From contig JAYRLC010000001.1 in NCBI GenBank assembly GCA_041905405.1, positions 62,001-126,000 on the forward strand: a stretch of DNA of 64,000 nucleotides, in the 5' to 3' direction. The notes below the pieces were generated by a model. The model was not told the DNA's origin and searched no databases. It saw only the letters and a program-made list of their open reading frames with translations. Positions within the stretch are counted from its first letter, which is position 1, and every line of letters starts with the position of its first letter. Source of the DNA: RAM1 sp041905405. GTDB lineage: Bacteria > Pseudomonadota > Gammaproteobacteria > Burkholderiales > Burkholderiaceae_C. Positions 14,688-23,646 of the stretch are shown in pieces. Made by a program: the position numbers and the translations under genes.

Positions 14688-17153
14688 ATGAACACTTTTG
14701 GGGCAATTGTTGGCATCTCGGTGATGCTGGTGTTGGGGGGATGTGGCGGAGGTGCGTCTGAAACGGCAGTGCCTCAGTCGGCCGCCGCACCGGCACCCGC
14801 GCAGACCAAGCAGGCCGAGCGCGTGCTTGCGCTGCTGCCCTCACAGGTGAATGCGCCGGTGGCTGCCCAGGCATCGCAGGTCCCGCAGTCGGCGCCTGCG
14901 GATGGCCAGGTGCCCATGGCCGCAACCGAGATCCTGGTCAACGGCGGGTTTGAAAGCGGCAGCACCGGCTGGGCGGCGTCCGACGGCGTGCTCAACACCG
15001 ACGCCAAAGCTCGCACCGGCAGTTCCTATGGCTGGCTGGGCGGGTACAACAACGCGGCCGACCAGCTGTCGCAGAGCATCGCCGTTCCCGCGGGGGCTTC
15101 CGCCGCGTCGCTGCGCTACTGGTACCGCATTGCCACCGCCGAGACGCTGGCGGGTTACTACGACGGCATGCTGGTGTCCGTGCACGACAGCGCGGGCGCC
15201 AATCTGGCCAGCCTGAAGCTCTACACCAACCAGGACAAGACCGACGGCTGGGTGCAAAGCCCGGCGTTCGACCTGTCGGCCTACGCGGGGCGCACGGTGC
15301 AGCTGCGCTTCACCGCCGTGACCGACGAGAGCGAGATCACGTCCTTCTTTGTCGACGACGTGTCCCTGTCGGTCACGGCCGCCGCGGGCGTGTCCATCAA
15401 CGGCAACCAGGCCGACTACACCATCACGCGCAGCGGCACGACCTACACGGTGCGCAGCAGCGCAGGGGGCGTCACCACCTATTCCGCGGGCGAACGGCTG
15501 AACTTCAAGGACGCGACGGTCGCGCTGGACACGGCCGGCGTGCCCGCGCAGATCTACAGGCTGTACAAGGCCGCGTTCAACCGCAAGCCCGACGGCGCGG
15601 GCCTGGGCTACCAGATCGCCGCCATCGAAACCTCCGGGCTGCCGCTGGCGCAGGTGTCGCAGAACTTCATCAACAGCCCGGAGTTCAGCAGCCGCTATGG
15701 CGCGTTGGACGACAGCCGCTTCGTCACGCAGCTGTACCAGAACGTGCTGGGCCGCGCGCCCGACGCGTCAGGCCTGAGCTACCACGTGCAGCGCCTTGGC
15801 TCGGGTACGGCGCGGCGCGACGTGTTGATAGGGTTTTCGGAATCGCCCGAGAACCAGTCGGGCACCAGCGCCGACATCGCCGCCGGCATCATCTACACGC
15901 CGCTGGACCGGCCCACCACGCCAGTGACCACCACGTCCACCACCGGCGCCGCCACACCCACCTGTACGGCCCCCAAGGTGCTGCAAAACGGCGCCTGCGT
16001 GACGCCGCCAGCTACCTGCCAGGCCACCGAAGTGCTGCAGGGCGGCGTCTGCGTGCCCCGTACGGTGTCGTGCGTGGCGCCGGCTACCCTGGTGAATGGC
16101 TCCTGCGTGGTGCCCGCGCCCACCTGCACGGCGCCCAAAGTGCTGCAGAACGGCCTGTGCGTGGCCCCCGTAACTTGCGTCGCACCCAAGGTGCTGCAAA
16201 GCGGCGTTTGCGTGACGCCTCCCGCGCCCACGCCCACGTGCACCGCCGCGCAGCAACTGGTCAACGGCGTGTGCGTGGCGCGGCCTGTGTCCACGACGCC
16301 GCCCGCATTGAATGGCAGTGTGACGGTGGAAGACGTGCTGCTGGGCCGACGCACCGACGGCATTGCATGGACCAATGACTTTGCCTGGAACGGTGAGTCG
16401 TCCTATATACCGGTGCTGGGTAACAGCCTGGGCGAGACGGTGACGCTGCGTGTGTGTTTTGCGCGCACCAGCACGATCGCGCCGTATGGACCCAACTATT
16501 TCTACAACAGCTGCACCACGATCAATTCCTTCAAGGCGAACACCACGGTGCGGGTGCGCAACGAACAGTGGTGGGCCCACGGTGAATTCAAGGTTTACGT
16601 TATCAGGGACGCTGCGCTGGACCCGTCGCAGACGCCCGTGCTGGTTGGTACGTTCTCGGCCATTGACTGGGGCTTCATTTCAGTGAAGGAGCCGCCCAAC
16701 CAGTGCATTACCGGCGGGAGCATCCGCAGCACCAACCCGGCGTGTACGTCTATCGCGCCGCCGCCACCGGTGGGCACGCCAAAGACTCCCACGGCGACGC
16801 CCAAGCCTGCCACCGGCACTGTCACGGGCGCCGGCAGCAGCGCTGCGAACTGTGTGGCCCAATCGCGCAGTGGCGACAAGGTGATGCTGACCAACAACTG
16901 CGGGCGCAACATCTTCATCATCTACTGCGGTGAACTCAAGTACAGCAATTCGCGCTGCGGTCGGGACAAAAACTACTTCACCCACAGCGCCAACTCCAAG
17001 CCCGGCGAGATTTCGCAGGTCTGGAGCACGACGGTGGTCTCTCCCACCTCGGAGCTGCGGTGGGGCGCCTGCTTTGGGCAAATCGGCTTTGGCAATGATG
17101 GCGACTTCCAGGCCTGGGCCGATGGCAGCTATGCCTGTCTGAAGCCCGATTGA
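14688..17153 (+). CDS. Outer-membrane lipoprotein with CBM-like, DUF4214 and CxxxxxLxNGxC repeat domains (paralogue B)
   Basis: 821 residues from ATG 14688 (MNTFGAIVGISVMLVLGGC), which aligns exactly with the lipobox of paralogue A. An in-frame ATG at 14658 would add ten residues including the lysine expected in a signal peptide, so the start is uncertain. Order: NGGFE beta-sandwich at 82-230, DUF4214 at about 287-390, and six C-x5-L-x-x-G-x-C repeats at about 423-537 (CTAPKVLQNGAC and variants). A divergent beta region and a C-terminal domain with NCGRNIFIIYCGE follow. Similarity to paralogue A is end to end; they differ in the region after the repeats. It faces away from the other island genes and follows tRNA-Gly. 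Probably a surface-exposed binding protein. Confidence 0.8.
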   Translation: MNTFGAIVGISVMLVLGGCGGGASETAVPQSAAAPAPAQTKQAERVLALLPSQVNAPVAAQASQVPQSAPADGQVPMAATEILVNGGFESGSTGWAASDGVLNTDAKARTGSSYGWLGGYNNAADQLSQSIAVPAGASAASLRYWYRIATAETLAGYYDGMLVSVHDSAGANLASLKLYTNQDKTDGWVQSPAFDLSAYAGRTVQLRFTAVTDESEITSFFVDDVSLSVTAAAGVSINGNQADYTITRSGTTYTVRSSAGGVTTYSAGERLNFKDATVALDTAGVPAQIYRLYKAAFNRKPDGAGLGYQIAAIETSGLPLAQVSQNFINSPEFSSRYGALDDSRFVTQLYQNVLGRAPDASGLSYHVQRLGSGTARRDVLIGFSESPENQSGTSADIAAGIIYTPLDRPTTPVTTTSTTGAATPTCTAPKVLQNGACVTPPATCQATEVLQGGVCVPRTVSCVAPATLVNGSCVVPAPTCTAPKVLQNGLCVAPVTCVAPKVLQSGVCVTPPAPTPTCTAAQQLVNGVCVARPVSTTPPALNGSVTVEDVLLGRRTDGIAWTNDFAWNGESSYIPVLGNSLGETVTLRVCFARTSTIAPYGPNYFYNSCTTINSFKANTTVRVRNEQWWAHGEFKVYVIRDAALDPSQTPVLVGTFSAIDWGFISVKEPPNQCITGGSIRSTNPACTSIAPPPPVGTPKTPTATPKPATGTVTGAGSSAANCVAQSRSGDKVMLTNNCGRNIFIIYCGELKYSNSRCGRDKNYFTHSANSKPGEISQVWSTTVVSPTSELRWGACFGQIGFGNDGDFQAWADGSYACLKPD

Positions 17154-17219
17154 TGTCCTGACAGGGCCTGTCAACGGCAGGTGCGACGCTGCCGCTTCCA
17201 ACGACGAATGGAGGCATCC

Positions 17220-17696
17220 ATGGCAGAGCGCACCCCCGGGCAGGACCTGGCAGACCTGCGCGCACTGAACGCGCGCTTCATCCACAATTTCGTGACCAAC
17301 GACGTGCCGCGGCACGCCGCCATCACGCACCCACGGTTCCTGTGCATCGGGTCCAGGGGCCAGCGCCAGAACCGCGCCGACTACCTCCGTGCCTGGGCGA
17401 CGGGCTTTCACCCGGACGTCATCATCTACTGGGACCTGCGCGACGAGGACATCGCGCTGCATGGCGACGTGGCGCTGGTGCGCGCCACCAACAAATGGGT
17501 GCGTGTGACGGACGGCAACGCCGTCACGGGCATGACCTCGTACACCGACACCTACGTGCGTGAAGGCGGCCGGTGGCTGTGCATCCAGGCGCAGCTCACG
17601 GGCGTGGCGATGGACCATTGGCCATCGGACGACACCATCATCACAACGTATTTGCGCGGTGTTTTGCAGCCCGGGGGACGGCCGGTGCCCGTGTAA
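17220..17696 (+). CDS. NTF2-like (SnoaL/DUF4440-type) protein
   Basis: 158 residues from ATG 17220, preceded by GGAG at 17210-17213. The fold pattern is that of the NTF2-like superfamily: an N-terminal helix pair (DLADLRALNARFIHNFVTND), then alternating strands ending with YTDTYVREGGRWLCIQAQLTG, the typical last-strand signature. Such proteins bind small ligands or act as small hydrolases or isomerases, and the substrate cannot be read here. No signal peptide is present. It lies between the lipoprotein gene and the sensor gene, apparently with its own expression signals. Confidence 0.75.
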   Translation: MAERTPGQDLADLRALNARFIHNFVTNDVPRHAAITHPRFLCIGSRGQRQNRADYLRAWATGFHPDVIIYWDLRDEDIALHGDVALVRATNKWVRVTDGNAVTGMTSYTDTYVREGGRWLCIQAQLTGVAMDHWPSDDTIITTYLRGVLQPGGRPVPV

Positions 17697-17750
17697 CTTT
17701 CGGTTACCCGGTGTGTCCGGTGATACGCTCACGCCGGGACTTCAGAGGCT

Positions 17751-19592
17751 TTGGGGCATCAAATTTCATTGACCGTCGTAGGCGACGCCCGCCGTGGCCT
17801 GTTGCTGTTGCGTGCAGCGCTGGCTTTGCTCATCGTGGTTTTCACCGGCATGGCAGACGCCGCGCCAGTGCCGCAACTGTCGTTGCCTGCCGTGGCCGAG
17901 CGTGTCCAGCTGACGCGCTTCATGGTCGCCCAGCAGGTGCCCGCCGACGGCGCCCTGGACCCTGACGTGGCCTGGCTGGGTGACCCCTCCGTCCCGTTGC
18001 TGGAACCGTCCGACCGCTGGCGCAGCAGCCCGGGCACCCGCCTGGTGGGGCGCATCGTGCTTCAGGGCGGTCCGCTGCCGTCCAGCTGGGTGGTGCATGT
18101 TCCGACCGCCTGGTTCGACGAGGTTCAGGTCTGGCGACGCGAGCCTGGCGGCGTGTGGGAAAGCCAGTCCGCGGGTGACCGGGTGCCGCTGTCGAACTGG
18201 CCGTTCATCAGCCAGAACCCGGCGTTCATCCTGACCGTGCGCGACGTGCCGATGGACGTGATGATCGTGATAACCAACGAAGCCACCTCACGCGCGCCAG
18301 TCTGGCTGACCAACGACGCCGCTTACCGCGAAACCCAGGTCCGCCAGGCCAGTCTGTCAGGCGTCAACACGGGGCTAGGCGTGATGGTCGTGGTGGTGAC
18401 CGTGCTTAGCGCTTTTGTGCAGCGGCGACGAGCGGGTGTGCTGCTGGCGGGTGTGGCGGCATGGGTGCTGGTGACCGTGCTGTGCCTGAACGGGTACATG
18501 GCCGTGTGGTTCACGCCGCAGTGGCCGGCATTCAACGACGCGAGCAAGCAATTCACCGGCGTGATGATGTCCGCTTTGATGTTCACGCTGACCGCCGAAG
18601 CACTGGATCAGCGGTACCTGTCACGGACCGAGCGTGCGCTGAAGTTTGCTATGCCGGTAGCCGTCCTGCTCTATGCGGTCGCGCAGGCGGCGTGGCTGCC
18701 AGGCGCGTGGCGTTTGCCCGCGGCGGCCGGTGTGACCTTGCTGACACTGGCGGCCAGCATGGTCCTGTGCGGCTTGAGCGTGCTGCGTGGCGGGCGCTAT
18801 GTGCGCTGGATCGTGGCGGCACTGGGTTGCTATGCAACGGCCGTGGTGCTGGTTTACACGCCGTTTGACTTCGTTGCCGGCCTGGATTTGCGCGCTGCGC
18901 TGGTGGCGCTGCTGCTGTTTGCGAGCCTGCTTGTGTTCCATCAGGCACTGCTGCTGCGCGAGCGCTACGGACGCGACGTTCTGGGCCGTGCCGCGGTGGC
19001 GGCCAGCCGGGACCCGCTGACGGCGTTGCTGTCCTATCAGGGGTTCCAGCAAGCTTATGACGAAGCTTTCCTGCGTCAGGGCGCGGGCGAGCGGCAGACG
19101 CCGGTCATGCTGTTCCTGTTGCCGGGGCTTGAGCAAAGCACGATGGACCACGGCTTCGTGCTGACCGAGCGCGTGGTGGTGCGCTTTGCCGCAGCGCTGC
19201 AGGGCGTGCTGGGCAATTCATGGGCCATTGCGCGCATCAGCAAGACCCGGTTTGCGTGCATCGGCATGGGCGAGGCGCGTTCGTCCGACGTATTGGCCGT
19301 GGCCACGCAGGTGCTGGCGCACAGCGCGCGGATGACGGAGGCCATCGGGCCGGTGGCCGAGTTCGACCTGCGCATCGCCTGCATGCAGCGCAGGCTGACC
19401 CCCGACGGGCTCAACACGCTGCTCACCGCGCTGGAAGAAGCCTGCCATGCGCTGGTCTCGCCCAAACGCATTGCACTGGTCAACGAGCCGCGCGTACGGC
19501 ATAGCGGCGGCCACAGCACTGGTGGACCGGGCAACGGCAACAGCACGGGCAGCAGCCGCAGCCACAGCCGGGGCAACAGCGGCCGGGACTGA
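17751..19592 (+). CDS. 7TMR-DISM membrane sensor with degenerate GGDEF domain
   Basis: 613 residues from TTG 17751; AGAGG lies just upstream, TTG 17769 is an alternative, and no ATG fits. A hydrophobic signal segment lies at about 15-38. A periplasmic 7TMR-DISM-type beta domain follows to about 190 (LVGRIVLQGGPLPSSWVVHV), then seven hydrophobic helices at about 200-405. A GGDEF-like domain starts at SRDPLTALLSYQGF (about 418), but the signature loop reads RISKTRF near residue 493 instead of RxGGDEF, so diguanylate cyclase activity is not expected. The tail (580-613) is rich in Gly, Ser and His. It may sense a ligand and act through protein contacts or GTP binding. It is upstream of alaS with an 87-base gap. 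Confidence 0.75.
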   Translation: MGHQISLTVVGDARRGLLLLRAALALLIVVFTGMADAAPVPQLSLPAVAERVQLTRFMVAQQVPADGALDPDVAWLGDPSVPLLEPSDRWRSSPGTRLVGRIVLQGGPLPSSWVVHVPTAWFDEVQVWRREPGGVWESQSAGDRVPLSNWPFISQNPAFILTVRDVPMDVMIVITNEATSRAPVWLTNDAAYRETQVRQASLSGVNTGLGVMVVVVTVLSAFVQRRRAGVLLAGVAAWVLVTVLCLNGYMAVWFTPQWPAFNDASKQFTGVMMSALMFTLTAEALDQRYLSRTERALKFAMPVAVLLYAVAQAAWLPGAWRLPAAAGVTLLTLAASMVLCGLSVLRGGRYVRWIVAALGCYATAVVLVYTPFDFVAGLDLRAALVALLLFASLLVFHQALLLRERYGRDVLGRAAVAASRDPLTALLSYQGFQQAYDEAFLRQGAGERQTPVMLFLLPGLEQSTMDHGFVLTERVVVRFAAALQGVLGNSWAIARISKTRFACIGMGEARSSDVLAVATQVLAHSARMTEAIGPVAEFDLRIACMQRRLTPDGLNTLLTALEEACHALVSPKRIALVNEPRVRHSGGHSTGGPGNGNSTGSSRSHSRGNSGRD

Positions 19593-19633
19593 CGCTGGCT
19601 GCCTGGCCGAGGGCGCGGATAGTGCCCCAAACC

Positions 19634-19639
19634 TATAAT
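19634..19639 (+). promoter_or_regulatory. Candidate -10 box for alaS
   Basis: A perfect TATAAT stands 40 bases before the alaS start. No convincing -35 box is seen 16-18 bases upstream. Confidence 0.5.
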
Positions 19640-19679
19640 CAAAGGTTCGACTGAAACAAGCGCGCCAAAGCCCTACGTC

Positions 19680-22304
19680 ATGAGCCAACCCACCTTCACC
19701 GTCGCCGACATCCGCAAGACTTTCCTGGACTTTTTCGCGTCCAAGGCCCACACGGTCGTGGCATCGAGCCCGCTGGTGCCGGGCAACGACCCGACGCTGA
19801 TGTTCACCAACTCGGGCATGGTGCAGTTCAAGGACGTGTTCCTCGGCTCCGACAAGCGGCCCTACGTACGCGCCGCGTCCGTTCAGGCCTGCCTGCGCGC
19901 CGGCGGCAAGCACAACGATCTGGAGAACGTGGGCTACACGGCGCGCCACCACACGTTCTTCGAGATGCTGGGCAACTGGAGCTTCGGCGACTACTTCAAG
20001 CGTGAGTCGCTCAAGTGGGGCTGGGAACTGCTGACGCAGGTCTACAAGCTGCCGGCCGAGCGCCTGCTGGCCACCGTGTACCACGAGGACGACGAGGCTT
20101 TCGACATCTGGACCAAGGAAATCGGCCTGCCGCCCGAGCGCGTCATCCGCATCGGCGACAACAAGGGCGGCAAGTACAAGTCCGACAACTTCTGGATGAT
20201 GGCCGACACCGGCCCCTGCGGCCCCTGCAGCGAGATCTTCTACGACCACGGAGACCACATCCCCGGCGGTCCCCCGGGCAGCCCCGGTGAAGACGGCGAC
20301 CGCTTCATCGAGATCTGGAACCACGTGTTCATGCAGTTCGACATGCAGCCCGACGGCAGCGTGGTGAAGCTGCCCGCGCCCTGCGTGGACACCGGCATGG
20401 GGCTGGAGCGCCTGGCGGCCATCCTGCAGCACGTGCACAGCAACTACGAGATCGACATCTTCGACACGCTCATCAAGGCCGCCGCGCGCGAGACCGGCGT
20501 GACCGACCTGGACAACAAGAGCCTGCGCGTGATCGCCGACCACATCCGCGCCACGGCGTTCCTGGTGAGCGACGGCGTGATCCCCAGCAACGAGGGCCGT
20601 GGCTACGTGCAGCGCCGCATCGTGCGCCGCGCGATCCGCCATGGCTACAAGCTGGGCAAGAAGACGCCGTTCTTCCACAAGCTGGTGCCAGACCTGGTCA
20701 AGCTGATGGGCGATGCCTATCCCAACCTGAAAGCCAGCGAGCAACGCATCATCGACACGCTCAAGGCCGAGGAAGAGCGCTTCTTCGAGACGCTGGAAAA
20801 CGGCATGGAAATCCTGGACGCGACCCTGGCCGGCGACAAAAAAGTGCTCCCCGGCGACGTCGCCTTCAAGCTGCACGACACCTACGGCTTCCCGCTGGAC
20901 CTGACCAACGACGTCTGCCGCGAGCGCGACGTGACGGTGGACGAGGCCGGCTTCAGCGCCGCCATGGAAAAGCAGAAAGCCGCGGGCCGCGCCGCCGGCA
21001 AGTTCAAGATGGACCGTGCGCTGGACTACACCGGCGCCGGTAATGCCTTCACCGGCTACGACAAGCTCGAAGAGCCTGCCAAGGTGGTGGCGCTGTACAA
21101 GGACGGCACGCCTGTGCAGCAGCTGAAAGAAGGCGAGCAGGGCGTCGTGGTGCTGGACACCACGCCGTTCTATGCCGAGTCGGGCGGCCAGGTCGGCGAC
21201 AGCGGCGTCCTGGCGGCCGAGGGCGTGCAGTTTGGCGTGGAAGACACCCAGAAGATCAAGTCCGACGTGTTCGGTCACCATGGCGTGCAGACACAAGGCA
21301 CGCTGAAGGTCGGCGACGCGGTCAAGGCGCAGGTCGACGTGGCGCGCCGCCAGGCCACCATGCGCAACCACAGCGTCACCCACCTGATGCACAAGGCTCT
21401 GCGCGAAGTGCTGGGCGACCATGTGCAGCAAAAGGGCAGCCTGGTCGACGCCGACAAGACGCGCTTTGACTTCACGCACAACGCGCCGGTCACCGACGAC
21501 CAGATCCGCGAGATCGAAAAGCGCGTGAACGCCGAAGTGCTGGCCAACAGCGAAACACTGGCCCGCGTGATGGAGATCGAGGCTGCCAAGGGCACTGGCG
21601 CGGTCATGCTGTTCGGCGAAAAGTACGGCGACAGCGTGCGCGTGCTGGACATTGGCACCAGCCGCGAATTGTGCGGCGGCACGCACGTGCAGCGCACGGG
21701 CGACATCGGCCTGTTCAAGATCGTGAGCGAATCCGGCGTGGCCGCTGGCGTGCGCCGGGTCGAGGCGGTGGCCGGCGCCAACGCGCTGGCTTACCTGCAG
21801 GACCTGGAAAGCACCGTGGCCGCCGCGGCCGCCACGCTGAAGGCGCCGTCCGCCGAGCTGCAGGGCCGCATCGGCCAAGTGCTGGAGCAGGTGAGGGCGC
21901 TTGAAAAAGAGGTTGCCCAGCTCAAGGGCAAGCTGGCGTCGTCGCAGGGCGACGAGCTGGTGACCCAGGCCGTGGACGTCAAGGGCATCAAGGTGCTGGC
22001 CGCGACGCTGGCCGGTGCCGACGCCAAGACGTTGCGTGACACCATGGACAAGCTGAAAGACAAGCTCAAGACAGCCGCCATCGTGCTGGCGGCCGTGGAC
22101 GGCGGCAAGGTGCAGATCGCAGCCGGCGCCACGGCCGACGTGATGGGCAAGGTCAAGGCTGGCGACTTGGTGAACTTCGTCGCCCAGCAGGTGGGCGGCA
22201 AAGGTGGTGGCAAGCCCGACATGGCCATGGCCGGCGGCACCGACGCGGCCAGGTTGCCCGGCGCGTTGCAGTCCGTGCAGGCGTGGGTGGCAGAGCGGGC
22301 CTGA
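19680..22304 (+). CDS. alaS: Alanyl-tRNA synthetase
   Basis: 874 residues, the usual size for the bacterial enzyme that charges tRNA-Ala in the cytoplasm. The N-terminal catalytic domain begins with IRKTFLDFFASKAHTVV and contains the class II motif HHTFFEMLGNWSFGDYFK and the motif-3 region GMGLERLAAI. The editing domain has HSVTHLMHKAL and the zinc-binding CGGTHVQRTG near residue 664. The C-terminal coiled coil and DHHA1/C-Ala domain follow (VLEQVRALEKEVAQLKGKL, ending GGGKPDMAMAGG). The start ATG 19680 matches the family N terminus. All functional motifs appear intact. Confidence 0.98.
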   Translation: MSQPTFTVADIRKTFLDFFASKAHTVVASSPLVPGNDPTLMFTNSGMVQFKDVFLGSDKRPYVRAASVQACLRAGGKHNDLENVGYTARHHTFFEMLGNWSFGDYFKRESLKWGWELLTQVYKLPAERLLATVYHEDDEAFDIWTKEIGLPPERVIRIGDNKGGKYKSDNFWMMADTGPCGPCSEIFYDHGDHIPGGPPGSPGEDGDRFIEIWNHVFMQFDMQPDGSVVKLPAPCVDTGMGLERLAAILQHVHSNYEIDIFDTLIKAAARETGVTDLDNKSLRVIADHIRATAFLVSDGVIPSNEGRGYVQRRIVRRAIRHGYKLGKKTPFFHKLVPDLVKLMGDAYPNLKASEQRIIDTLKAEEERFFETLENGMEILDATLAGDKKVLPGDVAFKLHDTYGFPLDLTNDVCRERDVTVDEAGFSAAMEKQKAAGRAAGKFKMDRALDYTGAGNAFTGYDKLEEPAKVVALYKDGTPVQQLKEGEQGVVVLDTTPFYAESGGQVGDSGVLAAEGVQFGVEDTQKIKSDVFGHHGVQTQGTLKVGDAVKAQVDVARRQATMRNHSVTHLMHKALREVLGDHVQQKGSLVDADKTRFDFTHNAPVTDDQIREIEKRVNAEVLANSETLARVMEIEAAKGTGAVMLFGEKYGDSVRVLDIGTSRELCGGTHVQRTGDIGLFKIVSESGVAAGVRRVEAVAGANALAYLQDLESTVAAAAATLKAPSAELQGRIGQVLEQVRALEKEVAQLKGKLASSQGDELVTQAVDVKGIKVLAATLAGADAKTLRDTMDKLKDKLKTAAIVLAAVDGGKVQIAAGATADVMGKVKAGDLVNFVAQQVGGKGGGKPDMAMAGGTDAARLPGALQSVQAWVAERA

Positions 22305-22345
22305 TGCGCCCTGCGGCGTTCGGCCTCGCTTTCACTATCAAATAG

Positions 22346-23488
22346 TCAGCGGATGATCTTGCCGTCTGCCGTGATGGTCACGAGGTCAATGGCGCGCACC
22401 GAATCGCGGATGCCCGCACGCAGGTTGATGCGAAAGCCGCCGACGTCGTAGTCGGTCATGCCGGCCATGGCCCGCTGCAGGCCGCCGCGGTCAAAGCCCT
22501 TGCCCGCGCGGCGCACGGCCTCGGCTAGCGTTTTCGCGGCGATGAAACCTTCCAGGCTCTCGTAGGACGGCGACTGGTCCGACGTTTCGATGGCTGCCAG
22601 GTATTCCTTGACGATGGGCGTGGCGGAACTGCGGGGCGACGGCACGACCTGCGACACCACGACGCCGCCAATCTCTTTGCCCAAGGCGGTGAACAGCGGG
22701 TCGATACCCACGACCGAGAAGTTCATGAACGCGCCGACATATCCGGTCTTGCGCATCTTGCGGATGAACGCGGCCGTGGAATTGAACAGCGACACCTGGA
22801 TGATGGCCTGGGGCTGCGCCTTGGCCAGCGTCGCCACGGCGGCGTCTACCTTGTCGCTGTTGACCGGCACGAAGGCCGACGCCACCAGCGGCGGCAGCTT
22901 GAGCTCGGTGAGCGCCTGGTTCACGGCGGCCAGTCCGGCGCGTCCCATGGTGTCGTCCTCGGCCAGCACGGCAATGCGCGTTTGGCCCAGGGTCGCGCAG
23001 TGGCGCACCATTTTGAAAGCCTCGTCGGCCATGCTGGGCCGCACATGGAACACACTGGTGTGGGCCGCGTCGCGCAGGCCATCCGACGCGGCAAAGGGCC
23101 CGAAGAAGATGGCGTTGTCGGCCTTGGCCACGGCCGCGCCCGCGTCCGCGCTGGCGGTGCCGACAAAGCCGAACAGCACGTCGGCGCCGTCTTCAAGCAG
23201 CTTTTTGGCGTTGGCCGTGGCCTTGGCGGGCTCGTAGCCGTCGTCGAGCTGGCGCAGCTCGAACGTCCACCCGGGGTTGTTCTTGCGGCCGTTGAAAGCG
23301 TCCACATAGAGCTTGGCGCCTGCGGCAAAGGCCAGGCCGATCTCGCTGGCCGCTCCGGTCAATGGTACTGATTGGCCCAGCACCACCTTGCGCGTGGCCG
23401 CCTTGGCCTGCGCGCGCGCGAGTCCCGTCGTGCACAGGCCAAGCCCTGCCAGGCTCATTCCCAACATGTTTCTGCGCGTGGTGTTCAT
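22346..23488 (-). CDS. ABC transporter substrate-binding protein, branched-chain amino acid (Peripla_BP_6/LivK-like) type
   Basis: 380 residues. The N terminus NTTRRNMLGMSLAGLGLCTTGLARA is an export signal with a twin-arginine-like RRNML motif, so Tat or Sec export to the periplasm is possible. The mature part begins KVVLGQSVPLTGAASEIG, typical of type I periplasmic binding proteins for amino acids, amides or aromatic acids. It continues with GYEPAKATANAKKLLEDGADVLFGFVGT and FGPFAASDGLRD. No permease or ATPase genes are adjacent, so it is an orphan binding protein, common in Burkholderiales. The ligand is not predictable. It is divergent from the gene at 23647. Confidence 0.9.
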   Translation of the reverse strand: MNTTRRNMLGMSLAGLGLCTTGLARAQAKAATRKVVLGQSVPLTGAASEIGLAFAAGAKLYVDAFNGRKNNPGWTFELRQLDDGYEPAKATANAKKLLEDGADVLFGFVGTASADAGAAVAKADNAIFFGPFAASDGLRDAAHTSVFHVRPSMADEAFKMVRHCATLGQTRIAVLAEDDTMGRAGLAAVNQALTELKLPPLVASAFVPVNSDKVDAAVATLAKAQPQAIIQVSLFNSTAAFIRKMRKTGYVGAFMNFSVVGIDPLFTALGKEIGGVVVSQVVPSPRSSATPIVKEYLAAIETSDQSPSYESLEGFIAAKTLAEAVRRAGKGFDRGGLQRAMAGMTDYDVGGFRINLRAGIRDSVRAIDLVTITADGKIIR

Positions 23489-23646
23489 GGCTGAACTCCT
23501 CTGTTTTTGGTATGGGGCTGGCTTGCAAACTTGATGCCAACCGCGTCGGTTACAAGTTACCCCATCCCCGGATGGCTGGCAATACGGGTCTGCTGCCGAT
23601 CATGAATGGCGGCATGCCGCCGGGGCATGGGAGCCCGCTGCCTACA

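Noticed and set aside
19218..21878. Long open frame of 886 codons on the minus strand across alaS
   Set aside because: It lies antisense to the perfectly conserved alaS gene. Its residues are dominated by His, Gln, Val, Leu and Gly, as expected from reading GC-rich codons backwards; no domain is seen.
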